A DNA stretch of 64,000 bases, from positions 248,001 to 312,000 of the forward strand of contig NZ_JAUSUJ010000001.1 in NCBI RefSeq assembly GCF_030813915.1. Direction: 5' to 3'. The position numbers and the translations under genes were made by a program. The stretch is from Rhodoplanes tepidamans (lineage in GTDB: Bacteria > Pseudomonadota > Alphaproteobacteria > Rhizobiales > Xanthobacteraceae). Each line of letters begins with the position of its first letter. Positions within the stretch are counted from its first letter, which is position 1. Positions 50,770 through 58,934 of this stretch are shown here, in pieces. The notes below the pieces were generated by a model. The model was given only the letters and a program-made list of their open reading frames with translations, was not told where the DNA came from and ran no database searches.

Positions 50770-50791
50770 GCGAAGATCACGTCCATGCGAA
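50758..50791. repeat. 17-bp perfect tandem duplication over a start codon
   Basis: GATCACGTCCATGCGAA occurs at 50758-50774 and 50775-50791 without mismatch. It doubles the first four codons of the 52-residue protein plus five upstream bases. Because 17 is not a multiple of three, the duplicated start is out of frame. Confidence 0.95.
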
Positions 50792-50984
50792 CGCCCTCCG
50801 TTCGGCCTGACCACGGATCGGCGACGGTGCGCACGCGGCCGAGCATGGCCGCGGCACTTCGGCGGGCCGTCTCCCGCATCGTACACGCATGGTAACAGCG
50901 CGAGTGTGCGCCACGCTTGACCGGTGTCAAGCCGGCGTCGCCCGGACCGGAGCGTCGTCCGATGGGCTGCGGCGCGGCGCCGCG

Positions 50985-51887
50985 TCAGCGCTCGCGCGGG
51001 CCGACCAGCGTCCGGTTCAGCCGTTCGCGCACCGCCTCGGCCTCCTCCGGCGTCCACCGCCGGAAGCCCTCGCCGGTCTTCATGCCGAGCTTGCCCTCGG
51101 CGACCTTCCGGCGGAGGAAGTCGCTCGCCGCGGCGGAGCGGTCGAGATGCGGCACGAGCGTCTCCTGGATGTCGAGCGTCAGGTCCAGCCCGACCAGGTC
51201 GCTCTGCTCCAGCGGACCGAGCACGGCGAGCCGGGCGCCGAAGCCGCTCTTCACCACCATGTCGATGGTCGCCGCATCGGCGACGCCAGCGGCCAGGAGG
51301 GCGATCGCCTCGCGCTTGAGGGCGTGCTGCAGGCGGTTGCCGATGAAGCCCGGAATGTCGCGGCGCACGTGCACGGGCTGCTTTCCGACGTCGCGCAGCA
51401 CCGCCATGGTGGTCGCGACCGTCGCGTCGCTGGTCCATTCGGTCTGGATCACCTCGACCAGCGGCACGAGATGCGGCGGGTTCCAGAAGTGGGTGCCGAC
51501 GACGCGGTCGCGATGCCGCAGGTGCCGGCCGATCTCGGTGCTCGGGATGGCCGAGGAGTTGCTGGCCAGGATGGTCTCGGGCGCGACCACGGCTTCCAGC
51601 TCGGCGAACAGGGCACGCTTGAGATCGAGCTTCTCGGGCGCCGCCTCGAACACCACGGCGCTGCCGGCGGCGGCCGGTGCGAGACGATCGTGGATCGCGA
51701 TCGCATCGAGGACGCCGTGATCGCGACCGACGAGGTCGGCGATGCAGCCGAGCCGGTCCGGCAGACCGGCGCGCACCGCCTCGGTCGGCTCGAAGATGCG
51801 GACCGGATGGCCGGACGCCGCGAACAGCCAGGCGATGCCGTGGCCCATGAGGCCGCCGCCTACGACGGCGATGATCGGTTTCGTCAC
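50985..51887 (-). CDS. 3-Hydroxyacyl-CoA dehydrogenase family protein
   Basis: The 300-residue NAD enzyme has the Rossmann motif IIAVVGGGLMGHGIAWLFA, the catalytic region VVFEAAPEKLDLKRALFAEL and SSAIPSTEIG. The family histidine lies in VVGTHFWNPPHLVPLVEVI. A C-terminal helical domain carries GFIGNRLQHALKREA. It resembles the short, crystallin-lambda-like hydroxyacyl-CoA dehydrogenases. A GTG at 51887 behind GGGGGGACGAC is the best start. It is 112 bp after the ArsR gene on the same strand and possibly cotranscribed. Confidence 0.92.
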   Translation of the reverse strand: MTKPIIAVVGGGLMGHGIAWLFAASGHPVRIFEPTEAVRAGLPDRLGCIADLVGRDHGVLDAIAIHDRLAPAAAGSAVVFEAAPEKLDLKRALFAELEAVVAPETILASNSSAIPSTEIGRHLRHRDRVVGTHFWNPPHLVPLVEVIQTEWTSDATVATTMAVLRDVGKQPVHVRRDIPGFIGNRLQHALKREAIALLAAGVADAATIDMVVKSGFGARLAVLGPLEQSDLVGLDLTLDIQETLVPHLDRSAAASDFLRRKVAEGKLGMKTGEGFRRWTPEEAEAVRERLNRTLVGPRER

Positions 51888-51999
51888 GTCGTCCCCCCGG
51901 GATCGAGAAACAGCGCAGCGAAGCATGCTCCCGCGCGTGGGGCGAGAGCCGGGCGAAAGCCATCGGTCGGCGTTTCGCGAAGCCGTCGGGCGAAGCGGA

Positions 52000-52365
52000 T
52001 CAGCGGCCGCGGCGCGGCGGCTTGCAGAAGGACTTGTGCAGGGCCGCGATGATCTCGCGGACCTCGGGGCGGGCGAGCGAATAGTAGACGTTCTTGCCGT
52101 CGCGGCGGGTCTCGACCAGATCGTCGGCGCGCAGCCGCGCGAGCTGCTGCGACACGGCGGGCTGGCGCAGCTTGACGGTCTGCTCGATCTCGCTCACCGA
52201 CTTCTCGCCCTCGGTCAGCATGCAGAGAATGACCAGCCGGGCCTCGTGCGACAGCGCTTTCAGGAATTCACTGGCCTCGCGGGCGTTGGCCCGCATGGTG
52301 CCGAAGTCGACCGCGGTGCTGGAGGCGCTGCGCGTCCGGCGGCCGACGGGGGTCTGAAGGTTCAT
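52000..52365 (-). CDS. ArsR-family persulfide/redox sensor of the BigR/SqrR type
   Basis: The 121-residue winged-helix repressor has LKALSHEARLVILCMLTEGE, SVSEIEQTVKLRQPAVSQQL and ARLRADDLVETRRDGKNVYY. Two cysteines, Cys48 and Cys114, are 66 residues apart, the same spacing as the sulfide-sensing pair in BigR and SqrR, which form a di- or tetrasulfide bridge. It also has the LCxLxEGEKSVxE surroundings of those proteins. No sulfide:quinone reductase or persulfide dioxygenase is adjacent, so its target lies elsewhere or is the downstream dehydrogenase. Confidence 0.85.
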   Translation of the reverse strand: MNLQTPVGRRTRSASSTAVDFGTMRANAREASEFLKALSHEARLVILCMLTEGEKSVSEIEQTVKLRQPAVSQQLARLRADDLVETRRDGKNVYYSLARPEVREIIAALHKSFCKPPRRGR

Positions 52366-52636
52366 GGGCGGTCCTGTCTCGGATGACCTTGTTTCGGAGG
52401 TCCGTGGCGAGCCGCCGGCCGAAGTCGTCGTTTCGACGAGGTCGTCGTTTCGAAGTCGTCCCCCGTTGCGACCATGCATCGAAGACGCCGGCCGCCGCGG
52501 TTTCTGCAGCGCAACCATCGATTCAGATATCACGCTCGGCAGGATTTGTCAGCGCATGCCGCGACGTCGCCGCCCCGGCATGCACGGTCGGCCGGGGCGT
52601 GCCGTCGGTGGCGGCGGAGCCGGAGCGGCGCCGCCG

Positions 52637-52822
52637 TCAGTCGTTCTGACCGCCGGCCGGGCGGCGGCCGGTCGGCGCCACCTGGTCCTGGTGCCCGGTC
52701 TGCTGCGATCGCTGGCCCGGCTCCTTCCACGGCTCGTTCGTGCCCTGCTGGCCGTGCTTGTCGCGCTTCTTGGAGTCTTTCTCGGGATCGTTCCCAGCGG
52801 GGCCGTCGGGTCGGTTCGTCAC
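52637..52822 (-). CDS. Small hydrophilic protein of unknown function
   Basis: A GTG-started 61-residue frame encodes a Lys/Asp/Gln-rich product (GNDPEKDSKKRDKHGQQGTN, EPWKEPGQRSQQTGHQDQ). This composition is very unlike the background frames and suggests selection. It lacks hydrophobic segments. I cannot name a family. Disordered stress-type small proteins look like this. Confidence 0.5.
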   Translation of the reverse strand: MTNRPDGPAGNDPEKDSKKRDKHGQQGTNEPWKEPGQRSQQTGHQDQVAPTGRRPAGGQND

Positions 52823-52904
52823 GGGCAGGCGTCCTCGACAGTGTCGGCTGCGGTTCGGCGCGCGCTCGCGCGCCGGGGCTCGTCGCCGCCACTGTCGCGC
52901 GGCC

Positions 52905-53483
52905 TCACTCGGCCGCCTTCACCCGCACCTTGGTGGCGACCGGGCCCGTGTCGCCAACGCCCTCGACATAATAAAGTTCGTCGCCGCGTCCGAGCGCGTC
53001 GAAGTCGCCGGCCAGCACGCTGTTGCGGTGGAAGTAGAGCAGGCTGCCTTCCGACGTGACCAGATAGCCGAAGTCCTGGTCGGGCTGCACCTCGGCGACC
53101 TGGCCGAGGCGCTGGTTCTGGGCGTCGCTGTAGATCGCCTTGGTCTTGCCCTGGCGCTGCTCCTTGAGGCCGACGAGCTGGCGTTCCGCGATCCGGAACG
53201 CCTCGTTGATCGCCTTCTGCAGGTCGGGGCGCTGGTACTTGCGCTGCAGATGCTCGGGCTCGTGACTCACGACGAGGTCGGCGCGGCCCGGAATCCCGAT
53301 CTCGATGCGCACGACCGGGGGGATCGAGGTGCCGTTCGACTTGGCCCGCTGATCGACCCGGACCCGGCAGGACGTGATCCGGTCGAACAGGCGCTCCAGC
53401 TCCGAGATGCGGTTGCGGATCATCGTCTCCGCCCAGTCGGCCGAGTCGATGTTGTGGAAAGCGATCTCGACAGGAACTTGCAT
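52905..53483 (-). CDS. HPF/RaiA-like ribosome factor fused to a cold-shock-type domain
   Basis: The 192-residue protein has an N-terminal HPF/RaiA fold (VEIAFHNIDSADWAETMIRN, VRVDQRAKSNG, RIEIGIPGRADLVVSHEPEH, INEAFRIAERQLVG). From about residue 125 there is a small beta-barrel domain resembling a cold-shock domain (EVQPDQDFGYLVTSEGSLLY, FHRNSVLAGDFDALGRGDEL, YYVEGVGDTGPVATKVRV). HPF dimerises or silences ribosomes in stationary phase. The RNA-binding barrel would add nucleic-acid affinity. This differs from the classical long HPF, whose C-terminus is a dimerisation domain. Confidence 0.88.
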   Translation of the reverse strand: MQVPVEIAFHNIDSADWAETMIRNRISELERLFDRITSCRVRVDQRAKSNGTSIPPVVRIEIGIPGRADLVVSHEPEHLQRKYQRPDLQKAINEAFRIAERQLVGLKEQRQGKTKAIYSDAQNQRLGQVAEVQPDQDFGYLVTSEGSLLYFHRNSVLAGDFDALGRGDELYYVEGVGDTGPVATKVRVKAAE

Positions 53484-53690
53484 TGGTCACCTGACAGCGC
53501 GGTGAGGATGAACGGAAGGGCGAGTCACAATGCCTGAATGTAGGCATTCCGGCGCGGGAATTCCAGGACGGGCGGGCCGGCGCCGCCCGCCGCGGGCCGG
53601 ACGCGGCGGGTCGGGCGGGACGCGGCCCGGAACCAGGATGGCGCGGCCGGGATTGATTTTTCGCTAAGAACAAGAACCGGAACCTCCCCC

Positions 53691-54776
53691 ATGCTCCACT
53701 CCTCCGCCGCGTCCGCGGCCGCGCCGGCATCCCGTGCCGCCGCCGGCTCCCGTCCTCGCACCGATCGTCTGGCCGGCAAGCTGAAGCTCGTGCGCGTGGA
53801 GGCCGACAGCCTGTCGATCCGCCGCGTTCGCCGCGGCCGGGGCTTTTCCTACATATCGGAAAACGGCGATCCGATCCGGGATCCGGACGCGCTCGCCCGC
53901 TTCGCCGCGCTGGCGGTGCCGCCGGCCTATACCGACGTGCGCTTCGCCGCCGATCCGCGCGCCCACATCCAGGCGATCGGCCGCGACGAGGCCGGGCGGA
54001 CGCAGTACCGCTATCATCCCGACTGGGTGCAGGTGCGCGAGCGCCGCAAGGCACAGCGCCTGCTGCGCCTCGTCGAGCGGCTGCCGGTGGTGCGCCGCGC
54101 CGTGACCCGGCACCTCGCGACTGAGACGCCGGACCGGTCCTTTACGCTCGCCTGCGCCATCGAGCTGATCGCCTGCACGGCGATCCGGGCCGGTGACGAG
54201 GCCTATGCGCGCCAGCGCGGCACCCGCGGCGCGGCGACGCTCCTGAAGTCCAACGTGCGGGTCGAAGGCGACACCGTGGTGCTGTCGTTCCGGGCCAAGG
54301 GCGGCAAGGAGGTGCGCAAGGCGGTCGCCGCGCCGCGCCTGACGGCGGCGGTGACCAAGCTGCTCGCGGTGCCCGGCCGCCGGCTGTTCCAGTACCGCGA
54401 CGACGAGGGCGCGATCCGGATCGTGCGGCGGCAGGACATCAACGTGTTCCTGCAGGACATCGCCGGCGACCGCATCTCGCTGAAGGACTTCCGCACCCTG
54501 TGCGCCTCCGCCATGGTGCTGGAGACGCTGGCCCGCACCGTGCCGGCGCCGACCCCCCGCGGCCGCCGCCGGCAGGTCCTGGAGGCGGTGCGCCAGGCGG
54601 CGGACAGCCTCACCAACACCCCGGCGATCTGCCGTAGGAGCTACGTGCACGAGACGGTGGTCACCGCCTTCGAGACCGGCGTGCTGGAGGGCTTTTCGGC
54701 GACCGTGAGGCAGTGCCGCACCGCGACCCGGCGCGAGCAGCTGGTCGCCCAGGTGCTGGCCGGCATGGTGACGTGA
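53691..54776 (+). CDS. DNA topoisomerase IB (poxvirus-like)
   Basis: This type IB enzyme relaxes supercoils by single-strand nicking through a 3'-phosphotyrosine. The 361-residue protein has the N-terminal beta domain (IRRVRRGRGFSYI, LAVPPAYTDVRFAADPRAHI, GRTQYRYHPDW). The catalytic domain has IRAGDEAYARQRGTRGAATL and SFRAKGGKEV, then the active-site Tyr318 in ICRRSYVHETVV. Size and motifs match bacterial topoisomerase IB. An unusual 15-bp tandem array begins 40 bp after the stop. Confidence 0.95.
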   Translation: MLHSSAASAAAPASRAAAGSRPRTDRLAGKLKLVRVEADSLSIRRVRRGRGFSYISENGDPIRDPDALARFAALAVPPAYTDVRFAADPRAHIQAIGRDEAGRTQYRYHPDWVQVRERRKAQRLLRLVERLPVVRRAVTRHLATETPDRSFTLACAIELIACTAIRAGDEAYARQRGTRGAATLLKSNVRVEGDTVVLSFRAKGGKEVRKAVAAPRLTAAVTKLLAVPGRRLFQYRDDEGAIRIVRRQDINVFLQDIAGDRISLKDFRTLCASAMVLETLARTVPAPTPRGRRRQVLEAVRQAADSLTNTPAICRRSYVHETVVTAFETGVLEGFSATVRQCRTATRREQLVAQVLAGMVT

Positions 54777-54815
54777 GGTTGCGGCCGGATCGGCCCGACC
54801 TCGACCGCTGCCGCC

Positions 54816-54965
54816 GTATCGCTGTCGAACGTATTCCTGTCGACCGCGTCCCTCTGGACGGCGGTCCTGTGGACGGCGTCGCGCTGTGCGATGGCGCCGT
54901 GGACGATGGTGCTTTGGACGATGGTGCTTTGGACGATGTCGCTGTGGAAAGACGGCGCCGTGGAA
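54816..54965. repeat. 15-bp minisatellite, ten degenerate units
   Basis: Starting at 54816, ten consecutive 15-bp units can be aligned, for example GTATCGCTGTCGAAC, GCGTCCCTCTGGACG, GCGGTCCTGTGGACG, ATGGTGCTTTGGACG (twice, identical) and ATGTCGCTGTGGAAA. The core is CTGTGGACG. Units are most alike at 54891-54935 and degrade outward. It lies between topoisomerase IB and a leftward small gene and is outside any gene I can support. Confidence 0.85.
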
Positions 54966-54983
54966 AGGACCGCCGCCTGCGGC

Positions 54984-55280
54984 TCAGCCGTGCGCCTGCT
55001 CGGCGATGATGTTGATGCGCTCGGCCGGAATGAGGCCGAAGAGCTTCCGCGCGATGGTGCCCTTCACCCGGTGGACGGGCAGGGTGCCGTCCGTGCGCCA
55101 CACGGTGACCTTCGGCGTGAGCCGGCCGTCGCGGCCGTTCCAGCTCACGAGATACTCGGAAATCAGGCCCTTTTTCTTGATCGTCTCGAGGAAGCGGACG
55201 ATCTCGTCGTGTCCGTGAAGCTGCTGCTCTTGTACGAACATGGAGGGCTCGCTCGCCAACATCGTGCCGTGATCCATCAT
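54984..55280 (-). CDS. Conserved-looking small protein of unknown function
   Basis: The 98-residue product (from ATG at 55280) contains VQEQQLHGHDEIVRFLETIK followed by KKGLISEYLVSWNGRDGRLTP and VTVWRTDGTLPVHRVKGTIA. It has normal amino-acid variety for a globular protein and no membrane helix. Starts at 55277 or 55385 are also open; no good ribosome-binding sequence decides. Upstream lies an AT-rich promoter-like patch and a near match to an EcfG site (CGAAC-N16-CGTT on the minus strand, 55423-55447). Confidence 0.6.
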   Translation of the reverse strand: MMDHGTMLASEPSMFVQEQQLHGHDEIVRFLETIKKKGLISEYLVSWNGRDGRLTPKVTVWRTDGTLPVHRVKGTIARKLFGLIPAERINIIAEQAHG

Positions 55281-55538
55281 CAGCACACCACAGTTTCGCA
55301 GACGCGCAAAGTCATTTTCGCACCCGCGAATTTTTTTCCATCTTGTGCCAGAGGCGTGATGCCGAAGCGGAAGGCAATCGCGCACGGAAAGGACTGCGGC
55401 ACCGTTGTTCGGTGCTCTCCATGCATCAACGTTCGAGGCGTGGAATCGTTCGGGGTGCGGCGCAACAATACGGGGTCGCCGGGTGTATCCCGGCGACCTG
55501 TCTCGTGAAACGCGAATGGGCCAGGACGCCTGCGGGCG

Positions 55539-56012
55539 TCAGACCACGGCGCGGTCGGACGGCGTCGCAGCAGGCTCGGCGGGCGTCTCGGCCGTGGCCT
55601 CGATTGTCGGCCCCGCATGCTCGTGATGGTGCTCGTGCTCCGATCCGCCGACGCCGGCCGGGAGCTGGAGCACGGTCGCGATCTGGCCTTCGCACAGGCG
55701 GGTCAGCAGGACGACCTGTCCGCTCGGGAACTCGAGGGCGTCATGGTGCTCGTAGGGGTTGTCCATGTTGATCTGGCGGAACCGGGCGACCCGCTCCTTC
55801 AGCTTCCGGCTCGGGAAGAAGCCGAGAGCGTGATCGCATTCGACCTCGCGGTCGAAGGCGAGCTCGGTGCCGGGCAGGATGCAGACCGCCACGTTCGGCA
55901 CCCCGACCTCGGAGAACCCGCGGGTGATCGAGTTGTTGAACTTGGTGGTCACCAGCTGATCGCCGACCTTCGCGGCACGCGTCGCGACGTGTTGCAGGCT
56001 GTAGTCGCACAT
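55539..56012 (-). CDS. Conserved protein of unknown function with His-rich tail
   Basis: The 157-residue protein opens MCDYSLQHVATRAAKVGDQL and continues ITRGFSEVGVPNVAVCILPG, TELAFDRE and FRQINMDNPYEHHDALEFPS. I recall this MCDYSL family in Bradyrhizobium and Rhodopseudomonas, without known function. A His/Glu run (SEHEHHHEHAG) near residue 125 could bind metal. AAGGAG lies upstream of the ATG. Confidence 0.75.
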   Translation of the reverse strand: MCDYSLQHVATRAAKVGDQLVTTKFNNSITRGFSEVGVPNVAVCILPGTELAFDREVECDHALGFFPSRKLKERVARFRQINMDNPYEHHDALEFPSGQVVLLTRLCEGQIATVLQLPAGVGGSEHEHHHEHAGPTIEATAETPAEPAATPSDRAVV

Positions 56013-56584
56013 CGATGGTCACTCCTTCGAGGCTTGCGGGCGGCCTTGCGGCGCTCGCCCGCGCGGGGGTCCGATCCGACGGACCAGGATGCTTCGGCAT
56101 CGATGGCGGCCGTCGATCGGCGCGGCCGGCCGGCTGTCCGGATCAAACCGGTACAGCCTCCTGCAAACGAAAGCGGGGGCGTGCACCGGCGTTCCCGACG
56201 CAAAAAAATATCTCAAGCTTGCCATGGGTTAATGAAAGAGCGTTTTACTTTCTCGGACAACGTACTCGGCGAGCCGATCGCGTGTTCGTGATCGCGTTGT
56301 TCGAGTCTTTCTAGAAATCGCGGGGCCCCGGCTCCGGTTCCTCGGTAGGGAGACTTGGTCGATATGCCGACACAACTCGGTGAACACGCGTCTCGATCGG
56401 TGGGCGGCGCGGCGCCGACATGATTTGCTCGTCTTTGGGCGAAACCCTGGGTGGGACGCCGGGCGGACCGCACCGAGCCTCGTCGCCGCGCCGCGGAACG
56501 CCGCCGCCGACCGCCCGTTCCACCAGGGTCGCTCCGCCGGGAGGTGATGCCCCGGCCGGACCGGGCGCTTCGGCGCGAGGAGGG
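56013..56584. other. Long gene-free region before the Crp/Fnr regulator
   Basis: No gene is supported in these 570 bp. An AT-rich patch (GCAAAAAAATATCTC, about 56201-56216, and TTAATGAAAGAGCG after it) is the best promoter region for one of the flanking genes. A near-perfect 14-bp tandem repeat (GATCGCGTGTTCGT then GATCGCGTTGTTCG) lies at about 56276-56303. The right half (56330-56580) is ordinary GC-rich DNA. Confidence 0.5.
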
Positions 56585-56615
56585 ATGAAGCAGAGCGACG
56601 ATGAAGCAGAGCGAC
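56584..56615. repeat. 16-bp perfect tandem duplication over the Crp/Fnr start
   Basis: GATGAAGCAGAGCGAC is present at 56584-56599 and 56600-56615. Each copy brings an ATG (56585 and 56601) in different frames. GAGGAGGG abuts the first ATG and is 16 bases from the second. Confidence 0.95.
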
Positions 56616-57374
56616 ATGGCCATCGGTGCGGGCAGTCTTCGCGCGGTCGACCGCAGGCCGCACGAGTTCCTGTGGCGGCGCCTGTCGGGCTTCGCGGCCC
56701 TGTCCGACCAGGAGCGCTCGATGGTGCGACAGAGCTGCGCGGCGCCCGGCGAGGTGAGGGCCGGGGTCGAGCTCTATGTCGAGGGCGAGCCGCTGGCCAA
56801 GCCCGGCGCACTGCTGGCCGGCTGGGCCTGCCGGTTGCGGATGCTCTCCGACGGCCGTCGCCAGATCTTCGACTTCCTGCTCCCGGGGGACCTGTTCGGC
56901 CATCCGCTCGGGGCGGCGCCGGTCGCCACCACCTCGGCCGTGACCCTGACCCCGGTGTCGATCGCCGGCACCGGCTGCCTGTGGGAGATGGCGCGCGAGC
57001 CCGACCGCTTCCCGGGCCTGGCCTGCGCCTGGGCGGTCGCCCAGGCCCGCCAGGAGGCCTGCCTGCTCGACCACGTGGTCCGGCTCGGCCGCCAGACCGC
57101 CTACGAGCGCATCGCCCATCTGCTGGTCGAGCTCGGCCACCGGCTCGACGAGATCGGTTTCCCGCTCGGCTCCTTCGTGCCGATGCCGCTCACCCAGGAG
57201 GTGATGGCGGACGCGCTCGGGTTGAGTGTGGTCCACGTCAATCGCACGCTCCAGCAGCTCAAGCGTGAGCGGCTGATCGAGACCCGGGCCGCCTCGGTGC
57301 GGCTGATCGAGCCCCGGGCGCTCGCCGAGATCGCCGATTTCCGCCCGCCACGCCGCCTCCCGGTGTCCGGCTGA
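56601..57374 (+). CDS. Crp/Fnr-family transcriptional regulator
   Basis: The 257-residue protein has a cyclic-nucleotide-binding-type beta barrel (VELYVEGEPLAKPGALLAGW, RRQIFDFLLPGDLFGHPLG), a long dimer helix (QARQEACLLDHVVRLGRQTA, YERIAHLLVELGHRLDEIG) and a winged helix (MPLTQEVMADALGLSVVHVN, RTLQQLKRERLIETR). The Fnr [4Fe-4S] cysteine pattern is not evident, so it is of the general Crp-like class. ATG 56601, 56616 or an upstream start are all possible because of a local duplication. It is 127 bp upstream of an ABC transporter operon. Confidence 0.87.
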   Translation: MKQSDMAIGAGSLRAVDRRPHEFLWRRLSGFAALSDQERSMVRQSCAAPGEVRAGVELYVEGEPLAKPGALLAGWACRLRMLSDGRRQIFDFLLPGDLFGHPLGAAPVATTSAVTLTPVSIAGTGCLWEMAREPDRFPGLACAWAVAQARQEACLLDHVVRLGRQTAYERIAHLLVELGHRLDEIGFPLGSFVPMPLTQEVMADALGLSVVHVNRTLQQLKRERLIETRAASVRLIEPRALAEIADFRPPRRLPVSG

Positions 57375-57501
57375 GGCCGCGTCCGGCGCCGTGCGGGGCA
57401 GTCCGGCCCCGCCGAAGAGGCGCTTGCCCGCTCCCGGCCGTCCCCCTACGATCCGCGCCAATTTTCAACGGGCGGAAAGCTTTTCCAGGAGGACAGTGCC
57501 C

Positions 57502-58743
57502 ATGCGTTGCGAGACCCGTTCCCGGCCCAGCCGGCGTGATGTGTTGGCCGGCGCCACGGCCGCCGGCGCGGTGCTGGCGGCGCCCGCGATCGTGCGGGCG
57601 CAGGCCAAGGCCCTGAAGGTGGCGGTCGTGCTGCCACGGTCGGGCCTGTTCGCGGCGGCCGGGCAGTCCTGCCATCGCGGCGCCGTGGTGGCCCCGAAGG
57701 TGCTGGCCGATCTCGGCTACGCGGTCGAGCTGATCAACATCGACTTCGAGTCCAATGTCGACGTGGCGCGCACCCAGACCGAGCGGGCGATCGCCGAGGG
57801 CGCCCAGGCCGTGGTCGGCGCCTTCGAGTCCGGCGCGACGCTGGCGATGGCGCAGGTGTGCGAGCAGCGCAAGGTGCCGCTCGTCATCAACATCGCCTCG
57901 GTGCCGCAGCTCACCGAGCAGGGCTATCAGTATCTGGTCCGCAACTTCCTCACCAATGCCCAGCTGGTCGGCAACGGCCTCAAGCTGGTCAAGGACCTGA
58001 TGGCGGCGACCAACGTCCAGTTCAAGAACGCCGTGTTCGTGCACGCCAACGACACCTTCGGCACCGCCCAGCGGGCCGCCATGGACAAGCTGTTCCCGGC
58101 CGCCCAGATGCCGTTCCCGCTGGTCGAATCGATCGCCTACGACCCGAAGGCGCAGGACCTCGCCGTCGAGGTGACCAAGATCCGCGCCGTCGCGCCGGAG
58201 CTCGTGCTCGTCACCACCCGCTCGTCCGACGCGATCAAGCTGGTGCGTGACATGGTGCGGCAGCGCTACGAGCCGAAGGCGATCATCTCGCCCGGCTCGC
58301 CCGGCCTCTACGACGAGGAGTTCTACCAGGCGCTCGGCCCGCTCGCCGACTTCCACATCTTCAATCTGCCCTGGGCGAACGCCAAGTCGCCGGTCACCCA
58401 GGCGCTCGCCGCCGCCTACAAGACCGCGCATCCCTCGAACCGCTTCGAGGTCGATTGCTTCAACGCCGGCTTCACGTTCGAGGCGATCATGATCGCGGCG
58501 GACGCCTTCAAGCGCGCCGGCACGGCCGATGGGCCGACGCTGATGAAGGCCGTGAAGGCGACCGACATCGCCGAACACGTGATGACGGGCGGCCCGATCC
58601 GCTTCGACGAGAAGGGCCAGAACAACGACATCCAGGCCTCGGTGGTGCAGAACCGCAACCGCACCCCGACCGTGGTGCTGCCGCCCGAGGTGGCGGTCGC
58701 CGCCCCGGTGCTGCCGATGCCGCCCTGGCAGGGCCGCTCCTGA
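57502..58743 (+). CDS. Branched-chain-type ABC transporter, substrate-binding protein (Tat signal)
   Basis: The 413-residue receptor begins with a twin-arginine signal (SRRDVLAGATAAGAVLAAPA, ending at a VRAQ-type site near residue 34). It then has the type I binding-protein fold start LKVAVVLPRSGLFAAAGQSC. AFESGATLAMAQVCEQRKVP and DCFNAGFTFEAIMIAADAFK are family-type segments. AGGAGGA lies eight bases before the ATG. It heads a complete LivKHMGF-like set. The ligand is unknown; the FAH-family gene downstream suggests an organic acid or aromatic compound. Confidence 0.92.
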   Translation: MRCETRSRPSRRDVLAGATAAGAVLAAPAIVRAQAKALKVAVVLPRSGLFAAAGQSCHRGAVVAPKVLADLGYAVELINIDFESNVDVARTQTERAIAEGAQAVVGAFESGATLAMAQVCEQRKVPLVINIASVPQLTEQGYQYLVRNFLTNAQLVGNGLKLVKDLMAATNVQFKNAVFVHANDTFGTAQRAAMDKLFPAAQMPFPLVESIAYDPKAQDLAVEVTKIRAVAPELVLVTTRSSDAIKLVRDMVRQRYEPKAIISPGSPGLYDEEFYQALGPLADFHIFNLPWANAKSPVTQALAAAYKTAHPSNRFEVDCFNAGFTFEAIMIAADAFKRAGTADGPTLMKAVKATDIAEHVMTGGPIRFDEKGQNNDIQASVVQNRNRTPTVVLPPEVAVAAPVLPMPPWQGRS

Positions 58744-58934
58744 TCGTCCTTCGGCGGGCCGGACCGCTCCGGCCCGCCGCGTCCCGCGCGATGCGCATCC
58801 GCGCCGGCCGAGAACGGAGGTTGCGCCCGGTCGCCGACCTGGGGTAACTCCTCCGTCACACTTCCGGCACCTGTCCGTGGCGGGGCCTTTCGGGGCCGCC
58901 GCCCGGGTGGGTGCGTTCACGTCAGTTCATCCCG

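Noticed and set aside
54816-54965. Possible CRISPR array
   Set aside because: Units are 15 bp, contiguous and degenerate, with no spacers and no cas genes.
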